A stretch of 64,000 nt of DNA from Deltaproteobacteria bacterium. GTDB taxonomy: Bacteria; Desulfobacterota; JAENJC01. Numbering within the stretch: position 1 is the first letter of the stretch; every line of letters starts with the position of its first letter. This document shows positions 53,121 through 61,998 of this stretch, piece after piece. The translations under genes were made by a program, and so were the position numbers. Location of the stretch: the NCBI GenBank assembly GCA_030646755.1, contig JAUSKU010000077.1:1-64000 (forward strand), in the 5' to 3' direction. The notes under the pieces were generated by a model. That model did no database searches. It was not told the DNA's origin and worked only from the letters and a program-made list of their open reading frames with translations.

Positions 53121-54028
53121 TTTATCCTCTTCCTGAATCTGTATCTTATGTATATTGCTATACCGTTCATAACAAGGGTCATAGCCAGAAGAATTATTCC
53201 TGCTGCCGCTGCATTCTGATGGAATGCAGCCTGGGGCCTTGATACCCAGTTGAAGACCTGGATAGGCATCACTGTGAAGGGGTCAAAAAGCCAATTGAAG
53301 TTTATATAAGGGAATTCTGTAGAAACCGGCGATGTCGGAAGAAAGGCTATGAAGGTCAATGCCCCGATGGTTATTATGGGCGCGGTCTCTCCAATGGCCC
53401 TTGAAAGACCCATGATTACGCCTGTAAGTATTCCTCCCATAGAATAAGGGATTATGTGGTCTCTCACAGTCTGCCACTTAGTGGCACCCAGCGCATAGGA
53501 GGCCTCTCTGATATGTTTCGGGATCGCCCTTATCGCCTCCCTGGTAGCCATGATTATCATCGGCAGTATCAGGAGGGCGAGGGCAAGCCCGCCGGTAAGG
53601 ATGCTCTGGCCGAACTCAAAATAGTAAACGAAGAGGCCAAGGGCCAGAAGGCCGTAAATAATGGATGGGACACCGGCAAGATTTGTGATGTTTATCTCGA
53701 TGATGTTTGTAAGCCAGTTCTTCTTTGCATACTCCTCAAGGTATATACCTGCTCCAACCCCTAATGGAATGGAAACAAAGGCAGTGACCAGCATGATCAG
53801 GGTCGTCCCAACCAAGGGAGAGAGGATTCCCGCCTCCTCAGGAAACCGGGAAGGGTAAGAAGAGATGAAGGTATATGTAAATCTTGACATGCCGTTTACA
53901 AACAGGTCTGACATCAGTGCAAACAGGACGCTGAAGCCGATAAGGGTTGATAAGACCCCAATTGTCATGAAGGTATAGTCCCAGAACTTGCTGATGGCTA
54001 TTCTCTTTTTAATGTCTTTGTCGGTCAT
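53114..54028 (-). CDS. pstA: Phosphate ABC transporter permease PstA
   Basis: 304 aa with six hydrophobic helices; the cytoplasmic coupling loop [20 protein letters not shown] and [18 protein letters not shown] are typical. YEEYAKKN (in [13 protein letters not shown]) precedes the third helix as usual. Start overlaps the pstC stop by one base. Confidence 0.95.
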   Translation of the reverse strand: MTDKDIKKRIAISKFWDYTFMTIGVLSTLIGFSVLFALMSDLFVNGMSRFTYTFISSYPSRFPEEAGILSPLVGTTLIMLVTAFVSIPLGVGAGIYLEEYAKKNWLTNIIEINITNLAGVPSIIYGLLALGLFVYYFEFGQSILTGGLALALLILPMIIMATREAIRAIPKHIREASYALGATKWQTVRDHIIPYSMGGILTGVIMGLSRAIGETAPIITIGALTFIAFLPTSPVSTEFPYINFNWLFDPFTVMPIQVFNWVSRPQAAFHQNAAAAGIILLAMTLVMNGIAIYIRYRFRKRIKW

Positions 54029-54918
54029 TAATACGCCTCTCTGATCCTTGATCTGAGCCAGAATCCTATTATGTTAAAGCCCAGGGTCATCAAAAACAGC
54101 GTCATCCCTACTGCAAATATGGTCTTATACTCCAGTGTCCCGTGGGGTACGTCTCCAAGTGACACCTGGACTATATATGACGTAAGGGTTTGTACAGGTT
54201 GTGTGGGATTGGCCGTGAAATTCGGCATCATCCCGGCAGCAATGGCAACCACCATGGTCTCCCCAATGGCCCTGGATATACCCATTATAAATGCAGCTGC
54301 GATACCAGAAAAGGCAGCTGGGATTACAACCTTTATTGCAGTCTGAAGCCTTGTGGCCCCCATGGCGTAGGAGCCCTCCCTTATAGACATTGGAACGGCC
54401 TTCATGGCGTCTTCGCTGACTGAGCTTATATACGGTATTATCATTATCCCCATGATTATCCCAGGAGAGAGGGCATTGAAGCCTGACATCTCTGGAAAGA
54501 ATTTCTGTAGGATAGGTGTCAAAAATAGCAGGGCAAAGTACCCATAAACCACTGTTGGGACGGCAGCTAGAAGTTCAAGTACGGGTTTCGCAATCTCTTT
54601 TATTTTGTGCGGCGCATATTCGCTCAGGTAAATGGCCACTGTCAGGCCAAGGGGAAGGGCTACGGAAAGGGCTATCCCTGTAATCAGCAAGGTCCCTGCT
54701 ACAAGAGGGAGGATGCCGAACTTCTTATCCGCGAAAAGAGGCGTCCATTCGGTACCGGTAAGGAAATCAATGACAGATACCTCTCTGAAAAAGCCTAAAG
54801 CCTCATAAGCAAGAACAGCCACTATCCCCACAGTGATAAAAATGGAAGAAAGGCCGCAGAGGAGGAATACCCCTTCCACAGCCCCTTCCTTGATCTTTCT
54901 GTAGATGCTGATCTTCAA
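54028..54918 (-). CDS. pstC: Phosphate ABC transporter permease PstC
   Basis: 296 aa with six hydrophobic helices. EWTPLFADKKFGILPLVAGT, YLSEYAPHKIKEIAKPVLEL, EGSYAMGATRLQTAIKVVIP and GISRAIGETMVVAIAAGM identify PstC. It is separated from pstS by a repeat element at 54941-55031. Confidence 0.95.
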   Translation of the reverse strand: MKISIYRKIKEGAVEGVFLLCGLSSIFITVGIVAVLAYEALGFFREVSVIDFLTGTEWTPLFADKKFGILPLVAGTLLITGIALSVALPLGLTVAIYLSEYAPHKIKEIAKPVLELLAAVPTVVYGYFALLFLTPILQKFFPEMSGFNALSPGIIMGIMIIPYISSVSEDAMKAVPMSIREGSYAMGATRLQTAIKVVIPAAFSGIAAAFIMGISRAIGETMVVAIAAGMMPNFTANPTQPVQTLTSYIVQVSLGDVPHGTLEYKTIFAVGMTLFLMTLGFNIIGFWLRSRIREAY

Positions 54919-54940
54919 TCAAACGCCTCAATAAGAATCT

Positions 54941-55031
54941 CCCTCCCCCTTGACGGGGGAGGATTGGGGTGGGGGTGAACCATCGAAATATCTCCCCCTC
55001 CCCTCAATCCCCTCCCGCCAGGGGAGGGGAG
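54941..55031. repeat. Double inverted C/G-skewed repeat, same as inner part of 17837-18004
   Basis: Reverse strand: CTCCCCTCCCCTGGCGGGAG, GGGATTGAGGGGAGGGGGAG, a 14-bp centre, then TTCACCCCCACCCCAATCC and TCCCCCGTCAAGGGGGAGG. Nearly identical blocks to 17867-17967 with a different centre. It sits between pstC and pstS, where it could reduce downstream transcription relative to pstS. Confidence 0.85.
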
Positions 55032-55040
55032 TTAATGGTA

Positions 55041-56081
55041 CTATTTCTTTTCTTTCGCCAGAAGGTCTTCCAGCTTCACCCCTACCTGGGCCTCGCCTTT
55101 AAAAACCGTCCCTGTCCTTTTCTTTGAGAAATGCTCTAATGCCAACTGGTAAAGTTGGTCCGATAATGGTACATACTTTACTGCCTTAACGAGCTTCGGA
55201 GCATTCTTCAGGTAAAACTCCACAAACTCCTTTATCTCAGACTTGTCCGACGACTTCTTGTTAACATAGATAAATACCGGCCTGGAGAGGGGCTGATATG
55301 TCCCGTCCATTATCGTCTTCTCTGAAGGTAGAATCAGTCCCTTACCTCCGTCTACAGGGACAAGCTTCAACTTGTCCTTGTTCTCATCATAGTAGGCAAA
55401 ACCGAAGTATCCGAGGGCGTTCTTATCTCTGGAGATTCCCTGGACCAGGATGTTGTCGTCCTCGCTGGCTGTATAATCACCTCTTGATGACTTTGCCTTT
55501 CCAACTGTTGCCTCTGTAAAGTAATCGAAGGTCCCTGAGTCTGCCCCGGCACCATATAGCTTAAGAGGGGCGTTAGGCCATTCAGGCCTTACCTGGTTCC
55601 ACTTCGTAATCTTCCCCTGGGCGGCAGGTTCCCATATCTTCTTCAGATCAGCCACAGTCATTGATTTTATCCAGTTGTTTGCAGGGTTGATCATTATTGC
55701 TATCCCGTCATATGCTATGGGAAGCTCTATGTATTCTATGCCGTTTTTCTTGCATTCCTCCATCTCGTTGGCCAGTATCGGCCTTGAGGCATCGGACAGA
55801 TCGGTCTCGCCCCTGCAAAACTTCTTGAAGCCGCCGCCTGTCCCGGATATCCCTACAGTAACCCTGATGGCCCCTTTCTTTGCCTTCTGGAACTCCTCAG
55901 AAACCGCCTCTGTAATGGGATACACAGTGCTTGAACCGTCTATCTTTATGACTGGCGCTCCGGCGTGAGCAGGAATGGTGAACAGTGAACAGTGGATAAC
56001 GAATAGTAAGAAAAGCGTGAGACGTAAGAGGACTGTCCCCCCCGACCTGGACATTTGAACCTTGAACTCTGAACTTTTCAT
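55041..56081 (-). CDS. pstS: Phosphate ABC transporter substrate-binding protein
   Basis: 346 aa. Binds phosphate in the periplasm: [55 protein letters not shown] are conserved ligand loops. The ATG at 56081 is preferred because GGAGG lies 5 nt upstream; the ATG at 56093 touches it. The leader ([15 protein letters not shown]... [14 protein letters not shown]) is partly encoded by repeats: AGTTCAGAGTTCAAGG and CACTGTTCACTGTTCAC. Confidence 0.95.
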   Translation of the reverse strand: MKSSEFKVQMSRSGGTVLLRLTLFLLFVIHCSLFTIPAHAGAPVIKIDGSSTVYPITEAVSEEFQKAKKGAIRVTVGISGTGGGFKKFCRGETDLSDASRPILANEMEECKKNGIEYIELPIAYDGIAIMINPANNWIKSMTVADLKKIWEPAAQGKITKWNQVRPEWPNAPLKLYGAGADSGTFDYFTEATVGKAKSSRGDYTASEDDNILVQGISRDKNALGYFGFAYYDENKDKLKLVPVDGGKGLILPSEKTIMDGTYQPLSRPVFIYVNKKSSDKSEIKEFVEFYLKNAPKLVKAVKYVPLSDQLYQLALEHFSKKRTGTVFKGEAQVGVKLEDLLAKEKK

Positions 56082-56131
56082 CTCATCCTCCAAATTCGTA
56101 ATTTTAGTACGGCTGAGTATGCCAGAGAAAT

Positions 56132-56160
56132 GTTACAATTGTGTTACAGTTATATTACAG
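56132..56160 (-). promoter_or_regulatory. Pho box upstream of pstS
   Basis: On the minus strand three direct repeats at exact 11-bp intervals: CTGTAAT (56160-56154), CTGTAAC (56149-56143), TTGTAAC (56138-56132). This matches the PhoB-site pattern CTGTNAT-ATAA-CTGTNAC. It ends 51 bp before the pstS start and lies about 90 bp from the divergent argJ start. Confidence 0.85.
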
Positions 56161-56251
56161 TTTAGTTAAAAGGTCAAATCTCCGCTCTATCATTAGGAGG
56201 GGTTTACTATTCACTTTCTTTTTGGTAATCTCATTGCAGGAAGGGGGTATT

Positions 56252-57460
56252 ATGAAGATTCTGAAAGATAAGGATTACAAAGTTCCCGGGTTTCTCGTCT
56301 CAGGGACGAGGTGTGGAATTAAGAAGAAGGAGGGTGCAAAAGACCTGGCCGTCATATACTCGGAGGTTCCGGCCTCTGTTGCCGCAGTATTTACAAAGAA
56401 TGCTGTAAAGGCTGCCCCTGTCCTTCTTGATATGGAAAGGGTCAAATCAGGGAAGGGCAGGGCGGTCGTGATCAATAGCGGTAACGCCAATGCCTGCACC
56501 GGAGATGACGGCCTTAAAAAGGCAAGGGCTATGTCAAGGGGCGTCGCCAAGGCGCTGAAGGTCAAAGAGGAAATGGTTTATGTCTCATCCACAGGCGTCA
56601 TCGGTGAACCTTTGCCGGTAGATAAAATAATCAATGCCATTCCTGAACTCGTTAAAAATATGAGGGAAGACGGCTGGAAAGATGTCGAAGCCGCCATTAT
56701 GACCACTGACGCCTTTCCCAAGATGGTTGGCGTCAGGACTGATATTGGCGGAAAGGATATAACTATCATGGGGATAGCTAAAGGCGCCGGGATGATACAC
56801 CCCAACATGGCCACCATGCTCTGTTACATTGCAACAGACTGCTTTATCTCCCCAATTCTGCTGGACAAGGCATTAAGAAAGGCTGTGGATGCATCATTTA
56901 ACAGCATTACAGTTGACGGCGATACATCGACAAACGACACTGTGCTGGCCCTTGCCAACGGTGTTGCAGGGAATAAGCCTCTCACGTCAAGGTCCATGGA
57001 CATGGGGAAGTTCCAGGACGCCTTTAATTATGTAACGAAAGAGCTTGCGAAGATGATAGTCCGGGATGGGGAAGGGGCAACAAAGGTAATAGAAATCAAT
57101 GTTAAGGGGGCCGCCGGCAAGTCCGATGCAAAAAAAGCAGCCAATGCCATAGGGAGGTCAAACCTTGTTAAGACCGCCTTTTTCGGGAATGACCCTAACT
57201 GGGGAAGGATTGCCGCCGCAGCAGGATATTCAGGCGCCAGGGTTATTCCTGAAAGGATGGACATATATTTTAACGATCTCCAGGTTGTAAAAAACGGCCT
57301 CTGCGTCGGAGGGGATTGGGAGGTTAAGGCCAGAAACGCCATGAAGGGTGTCGAGGTGAAGGTGACGGTCGATCTGAATATGGGAAAAGGAGACGCTACA
57401 GTCTGGGCCTCAGACCTTACATATGAATATGTTAAGATTAATGCATCTTACAGGAGTTGA
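56252..57460 (+). CDS. argJ: Bifunctional ornithine acetyltransferase / N-acetylglutamate synthase
   Basis: 402 aa. Transfers acetyl from N-acetylornithine to glutamate (cyclic arginine pathway). It is made as a precursor that cuts itself before the nucleophilic threonine: A187-T188 in GMIHPNMATML. INSGNANACTG, SSTGVIGEPLP and TDAFPKMVGV are other hallmarks. The ATG at 56252 after AGGAAGGGGG is chosen; an upstream in-frame ATG at 56141 would lie within the Pho box. Confidence 0.96.
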   Translation: MKILKDKDYKVPGFLVSGTRCGIKKKEGAKDLAVIYSEVPASVAAVFTKNAVKAAPVLLDMERVKSGKGRAVVINSGNANACTGDDGLKKARAMSRGVAKALKVKEEMVYVSSTGVIGEPLPVDKIINAIPELVKNMREDGWKDVEAAIMTTDAFPKMVGVRTDIGGKDITIMGIAKGAGMIHPNMATMLCYIATDCFISPILLDKALRKAVDASFNSITVDGDTSTNDTVLALANGVAGNKPLTSRSMDMGKFQDAFNYVTKELAKMIVRDGEGATKVIEINVKGAAGKSDAKKAANAIGRSNLVKTAFFGNDPNWGRIAAAAGYSGARVIPERMDIYFNDLQVVKNGLCVGGDWEVKARNAMKGVEVKVTVDLNMGKGDATVWASDLTYEYVKINASYRS

Positions 57461-57472
57461 CGGCTTTTATAT

Positions 57473-58333
57473 ATGATCCCTGACTTCCCAAAATTTTCCA
57501 AATTTACCATGGATCTACGTCCCGAACTCCATCCTCTTTTTAAATCTCTTAAAGAAGGTATCTCTGAATTCACATTTGCAAATCTTTATCTCTTCAGGGA
57601 TACCCATAATTACCAGATAACCAGATTACCAGGGAATCTCCTTTCCATCACAGGAAGGGACAATGAAAAGTCCTTCTTTATGCTTCCCTTCGGTTTTCCC
57701 GAAAAGAGCGTCCTCGATCAACTCTTTAATCAGTTTAACTCCATGAAGTGTGTATCAGAGAGCCAGGCCGCCATGCTCACCGATATGGGGTATTTGACAA
57801 CAGAGGACAGGGACAACTTTGACTATCTTTATCTGCGAGAAGAGCTGGTCATTTTGCCTGGGACGAAGTTTCATAAAAAGAGAACCTTTATCAATGCATT
57901 TATGGAAAGCTACTCATATGAGGGGAAGCCGCTTCGGAAGGAATATATTAGCGATGCAATAAGGGTCTTAGAGGAGTGGAGGCAGGAGAGAGAAGGCCTA
58001 GGTGATTATGCGGCAGCCAGGGAGGCACTGGAGAAGGTGGATGAGTTACAGCTTTGCGGAGGGATATATTACGTTAACGGAAGGCCTTCGGCTTATACCC
58101 TTGAGGAAGAGATTGCGTTGGGAGAGACCTTCGTCATCCATTTTGAAAAAGCGGTTGGTGATTATAAGGGGCTTTACCAGTTTATAAACCAATCATTTGC
58201 CTCCATCCTTCCTGAAAAGTATAAGACCATAAACAGGGAGCAGGACCTGGGAGAGGAAGGGCTCAGGCAGGCAAAGATCACTTATAGGCCCGTGGGGTTT
58301 GTTAAGAAATATAGGGCCTGCATGAAAAGATAG
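57473..58333 (+). CDS. DUF2156 family protein (GNAT-like)
   Basis: 286 aa of the DUF2156 family, which shares its fold with the C-terminal domain of phosphatidylglycerol lysyltransferase. Segments: LHPLFKSLKEGISEFTFANL, YLYLREELVILPGTKFHKKR, VNGRPSAYTLEEEIALGETF, VIHFEKAVGDYKGLYQFINQ. Likely an acyl- or aminoacyl-transferase; substrate unknown. DNA coding HNYQITRLPGN contains ATTACCAGATAACCAGATT, possibly another repeat insertion, unproven. Confidence 0.8.
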   Translation: MIPDFPKFSKFTMDLRPELHPLFKSLKEGISEFTFANLYLFRDTHNYQITRLPGNLLSITGRDNEKSFFMLPFGFPEKSVLDQLFNQFNSMKCVSESQAAMLTDMGYLTTEDRDNFDYLYLREELVILPGTKFHKKRTFINAFMESYSYEGKPLRKEYISDAIRVLEEWRQEREGLGDYAAAREALEKVDELQLCGGIYYVNGRPSAYTLEEEIALGETFVIHFEKAVGDYKGLYQFINQSFASILPEKYKTINREQDLGEEGLRQAKITYRPVGFVKKYRACMKR

Positions 58334-58349
58334 CGGGAAAGATACTTTT

Positions 58350-59474
58350 TTGACTAAAAACGTTAATTGTGCTATAAAAGACCGATTGGAAAGACTTTTT
58401 GATTACATTGCATATAGAAGGAATGCAGGTTTTTTTCATCAGGTACTTTTTTCTCCCTTGTACCTCCTGTCTCTGCTTTATGGGACTGCTGTAAAAGTCA
58501 GGCTGGCGCTGTATTCATCGGGATTGTTAAAGGCCGGAAGGCTTGGATGCAAGGTCGTCTCCGTCGGGAACATAACAGTTGGCGGTACTGGAAAGACACC
58601 TACTGTTGAATTCATATCCCGTAACTTGAAGGAGAGTGGATTCAGGGTTGCCATACTCAGCAGGGGGTACAGAAGAACAGGTAAAGGGATAGGTATAGTA
58701 TCTGACGGGAATGAGATATTCCTTGGGCCGGAGGAGGCAGGGGATGAGCCCTATCTGCTGGCAAGAAGGCTTAAAAATATCCCTGTACTTGTGGGGACCG
58801 ACCGGCATGAACTGGGCAGATTCGCCCTGGAAAGGTTCCCTCTGGATGTCATTGTACTGGACGACGGTTTCCAGCATATAAGGTTAAAGAGGGACCTGGA
58901 TGTACTCCTTGTGGACGGGGAGAAGGGTTTCGGTAATGGATATCTCCTTCCGAGAGGTCCTCTAAGAGAGCCTCTCTCCGGCATTAAGAGGGCCGGGATT
59001 GTATTAATAAACAAGGCCTCTGTGGAAAACGATGAGATAGCCGGCAGTATCAGGAAGATTCATCCTGTACCTGCATTATTTAAAAGCAGTTACAGGGTTG
59101 AGAAGCTGCTGTCCCTTTGGTCAGGTGAGCAAAAAGACTTGGGAAGGCTTTCAGGTGCTAAGGTCATGGCCTTATCAGCCATTGCCAACCCTTCATCTTT
59201 TTTAAATATCCTCTCCTCTATGGGTGGAGAGATAGTCTCTGAAGTTTCTTTTCCTGACCATTACAGTTATAGTTTAAAAGAGTTGGAAGAGGTTATAGAA
59301 AAGGCAACGGTAGCTGGGGCAGATTATATTGTGACTACGGAGAAGGATGCGGTAAAGCTGGAGCAGCTTGAGCCAAAGATGGATATCCCGATTTATTACA
59401 TGGAGATAGGTCTGGACATGCACGGGGAAGAACAGCGGTTTATGGAGGCAGTTATTACAGGGATTCAGGGTTAG
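58350..59474 (+). CDS. lpxK: Tetraacyldisaccharide 4'-kinase
   Basis: 374 aa. Phosphorylates the lipid A disaccharide at the 4' position on the inner membrane. A hydrophobic N-terminal segment (FSPLYLLSLLYGTAV) precedes the Walker A VGGTGKT (77-83), SRGYRR, GDEPYLLARRL, DDGFQHIRLKRDLDVLLVDG and LLPRGPLREP, all typical. Start TTG at 58350. First of a cluster for lipid A and core oligosaccharide. It ends directly at the ATG of the acyltransferase. Confidence 0.94.
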   Translation: MTKNVNCAIKDRLERLFDYIAYRRNAGFFHQVLFSPLYLLSLLYGTAVKVRLALYSSGLLKAGRLGCKVVSVGNITVGGTGKTPTVEFISRNLKESGFRVAILSRGYRRTGKGIGIVSDGNEIFLGPEEAGDEPYLLARRLKNIPVLVGTDRHELGRFALERFPLDVIVLDDGFQHIRLKRDLDVLLVDGEKGFGNGYLLPRGPLREPLSGIKRAGIVLINKASVENDEIAGSIRKIHPVPALFKSSYRVEKLLSLWSGEQKDLGRLSGAKVMALSAIANPSSFLNILSSMGGEIVSEVSFPDHYSYSLKELEEVIEKATVAGADYIVTTEKDAVKLEQLEPKMDIPIYYMEIGLDMHGEEQRFMEAVITGIQG

Positions 59475-60377
59475 ATGTCTTCGATAAGGTATCTTGCTGA
59501 ATATGTCCCTTTTTATCTTTTTACAAGGTTTTTTTCAATCCTTCCACTGAAGAGTTCTGTGCAGGCAGGCAGGCGGTTGGGGAGGTTGCTCTTCAGTATT
59601 GATAGAAGGCACCGCAAGGTGGCAATAGACAACCTTTCCATAATCCTTGACCTGGACCCTGTGGAGGCCGAAGGTATAGCAAGAACGGTCTTTGAGAATA
59701 TCGGGATGACCTTTGCTGAATTCATCAAGATCCCGACCCTCGGCAAGAGTTTTTTTGACAATAATGTCGAGGTCGACGGATTTGAGAATTACCTGAGGGC
59801 AAAGGGCGCGGGTAAAGGGGTGCTTATGCTGGGCGCCCATCTGGGGAGCTGGGAGTTATTGCCGGCTTGTCATTTAATTAAGATGGGTGAAGCGGCAAGC
59901 GTTGTCTATAAAAGGACAAAAAATCCGTATGTAAGCAGGTTTATTGACTCTATAAGAAGATCTTACGGACTGAAGACTATTCCCCACAGGAACTCCGTAA
60001 GGGAGATAATGGCTGCCCTTAGAAGGGGTGAAGGTGTGGGGATACTGCTTGATCAGCATGCAGGGTTGAAGGAGGCCATAGTTGTCGACTTTATCGGACG
60101 TCCGGCTGCCACTAACTATGGCCTTGCCCTTATTGCCCTGAAGACAGGAGCCCCTGTAGTTCCAATGTTTTTTGTGAGAGAAGGGGATGAAAGATACAGG
60201 TTTATTTACGAAGAACCGATCCATCTTCAGAAAAGCGGTGATTCTGAAAGGGACATAAGAGAAGCCACTATAAGGTTCAATAGTGTCATAGAGAAATATG
60301 TGAGGAAATATCCCGAACAGTGGTTTTGGGTTCATATCAGGTGGAAGGCAGATAAGGCCGTCAAAGGGGAAAAGTGA
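59475..60377 (+). CDS. Lipid A late acyltransferase (LpxL/HtrB family)
   Basis: 300 aa. N-terminal membrane segment; HX4E catalytic motif H122-E127 in LGAHLGSWE, then KRTKNPYVSRFIDSIRRSYG, GVGILLDQHAG and WFWVHIRWK. Adds a secondary acyl chain to lipid A. Which position cannot be told. Overlaps gmhB by GTGA. Confidence 0.9.
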   Translation: MSSIRYLAEYVPFYLFTRFFSILPLKSSVQAGRRLGRLLFSIDRRHRKVAIDNLSIILDLDPVEAEGIARTVFENIGMTFAEFIKIPTLGKSFFDNNVEVDGFENYLRAKGAGKGVLMLGAHLGSWELLPACHLIKMGEAASVVYKRTKNPYVSRFIDSIRRSYGLKTIPHRNSVREIMAALRRGEGVGILLDQHAGLKEAIVVDFIGRPAATNYGLALIALKTGAPVVPMFFVREGDERYRFIYEEPIHLQKSGDSERDIREATIRFNSVIEKYVRKYPEQWFWVHIRWKADKAVKGEK

Positions 60378-60973
60378 GACGTGGTTCAAAAGATAAAAGG
60401 ATAGCCGTCTTTCTCGACAGAGACGGGACCATCAATGACGAACTGGGTTACCTTGAACATGCGGACAGATTAATGGTTCTGCCGAGGGTAGTTGAGGCGA
60501 TACGCCTCCTGAATGAAAACAATCTTTTGACTGTCTTAGTAACAAATCAGTCCGGCGTGGCCAGGGGATATTTTCCTGAGTCTGCGGTGAACGAGGTCCA
60601 TGAGAGGCTCAAAAATATCCTGAAAGAAGAAGGGGCTCATCTTGACGGCATTTATTACTGCCCTCACCATCCCGATGTTGGGCTGCCGGAATACCGGCTG
60701 GACTGTGATTGCCGAAAGCCCAGGACCGGCATGATAGAGAAGGCCGCCAAGGATCTGAATATCGATGCAAGCCGCTCATACATGGTTGGCGACAAGATAA
60801 TAGATGTGGAATTTGCCCATAAGGCTGGGGCAAAAGGGATAATGGTCATGACAGGATATGGCAGGGAGGAATTGAAACATTTTAGTCATGAATGGAAGGT
60901 GCATCCTGACCATATAGCCGATGACCTCTATGATGCGGTAAAATGGATATTAGACCAGGAAGGAAAGGGTTGA
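60374..60973 (+). CDS. gmhB: D-glycero-D-manno-heptose 1,7-bisphosphate 7-phosphatase
   Basis: 199 aa HAD phosphatase of the GmhB type: catalytic D15 and D17 in FLDRDGTINDE, TNQSGVARGYF, zinc ligands in YYCPHHPD...DCDCRKP and VGDKIIDVEFAHKAGAKGIM. Provides a step of ADP-heptose synthesis. GTG start overlapping the previous stop. Confidence 0.93.
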   Translation: MRRGSKDKRIAVFLDRDGTINDELGYLEHADRLMVLPRVVEAIRLLNENNLLTVLVTNQSGVARGYFPESAVNEVHERLKNILKEEGAHLDGIYYCPHHPDVGLPEYRLDCDCRKPRTGMIEKAAKDLNIDASRSYMVGDKIIDVEFAHKAGAKGIMVMTGYGREELKHFSHEWKVHPDHIADDLYDAVKWILDQEGKG

Positions 60974-60995
60974 AAGGGACTTAAAGGAGGATCTA

Positions 60996-61760
60996 TTGAG
61001 ATATCTCGTAAGAAAAACAATGCCTTTCTTAATTTTGATCATTTTTTTTGTAAGTGATGCAAAAGCAGAACCTTCAGCGGTTATCCCGGATGTCCCGTGG
61101 AAAGGTGAAAGGCTTGTTTTCGAGCTCTCATGGTTTGAGGTAAAGGCCGGGACATCGGTAATCGAGGTTTCGGAAGGGGAAAGCAAGGGCAGGAAGACTT
61201 ACAATATAAGTGTTGTTACAACATCAAATGGTTATTTGGACGTAATTTATAGAGTGAGAGACAGGATAGAATCCTCTATATATGCCGATAATCTCTCTTC
61301 TTACAGGTATAAGGTGCATCAGGAAGAGGGAAGCTTCAGGAGGGACAAGGAAATAATCTTTGACTATGGCAAGGGGACTGTAACCTATACGAAAGACAAA
61401 AAAACCACTATTTATGGTATTTCGACCTTGGTCAACGATTCCCTGTCATCTATCTACTACCTTAGGAGTAAGGAACTTACGGTTGGCAAGCCCGTGATTA
61501 TTGATATTTTTGACAGCAAGAAGCTCTGGCAGGTAGAGGTTCAGGTTCTTGGAAAGGAAAAGGTCGAAACACCTGTGGGTGTTTTCGATACCGTGCTGGT
61601 AAAGCCTATCCTGAAGTTTGAAGGCATCTTCCAGAGGAAAGGGGATGTCTATATCTGGCTTACGGATGATAACCGTAAGATGCCTGTCAGGATGAGGAGT
61701 AAGATTAAGATCGGTTCTATTTCTGCGGATTTGATAGAATATAAATATGGCAAGCAGTAG
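60996..61760 (+). CDS. DUF3108 domain periplasmic protein
   Basis: 254 aa. A signal peptide (PFLILIIFFVSDAKA) is followed by a beta-rich DUF3108 domain: WKGERLVFELSWFEVKAGTS, DVIYRVRDRIESSIYADNL, VPLVKP-like DTVLVKPILKFEGIF, YIWLTDDNRKMPVRMRSKI. Function not established; often encoded in LPS or envelope clusters. Start TTG at 60996 after GGAGG. Confidence 0.82.
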   Translation: MRYLVRKTMPFLILIIFFVSDAKAEPSAVIPDVPWKGERLVFELSWFEVKAGTSVIEVSEGESKGRKTYNISVVTTSNGYLDVIYRVRDRIESSIYADNLSSYRYKVHQEEGSFRRDKEIIFDYGKGTVTYTKDKKTTIYGISTLVNDSLSSIYYLRSKELTVGKPVIIDIFDSKKLWQVEVQVLGKEKVETPVGVFDTVLVKPILKFEGIFQRKGDVYIWLTDDNRKMPVRMRSKIKIGSISADLIEYKYGKQ

Positions 61761-61789
61761 GTCAGCAACTTAATTAATGGAGGGAATAA

Positions 61790-61957
61790 ATGGCTATTGA
61801 CAAGGAACTTCTTGACATTCTCGCATGTCCGAAGTGCAAGGGGAACATAAGATTAACAGAGAGCGGAGACGGGCTTATATGCGACGCCTGCAAGCTGAAA
61901 TATCCCATCAAGGACGATATCCCTGTGATGCTGATAGAGGAGGCGGGGAAAATTTAA
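61790..61957 (+). CDS. Trm112 family small zinc-ribbon protein
   Basis: 55 aa: MAIDKELLDILACPKCKGNI, then ICDACKLKYPIKDDIPVML. Two CxxC pairs bind zinc. Bacterial Trm112-like proteins of this size (YcaR type) are common near lpxK; their role is unclear. AATGGAGGG stands upstream of the ATG. Confidence 0.87.
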   Translation: MAIDKELLDILACPKCKGNIRLTESGDGLICDACKLKYPIKDDIPVMLIEEAGKI

Positions 61958-61960
61958 TTT

Positions 61961-61989
61961 TGTAAGGGCGGGGTAACCCCGCCCCTACA
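61961..61989. repeat. Palindrome before the glycosyltransferase
   Basis: TGTAAGGGCGGGG and CCCCGCCCCTACA around TAA, one mismatch. Fills most of the gap between the Trm112 gene and the glycosyltransferase start at 61999. Confidence 0.88.
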
Positions 61990-61998
61990 TTTATTGCT

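Noticed and set aside
57595..57640. Repeat insertion in the DUF2156 gene (ACCAGATAACCAGATTACCAG-like)
   Set aside because: The stretch is short and the protein alignment position cannot be judged without relatives, so it is not counted among the in-frame insertions.
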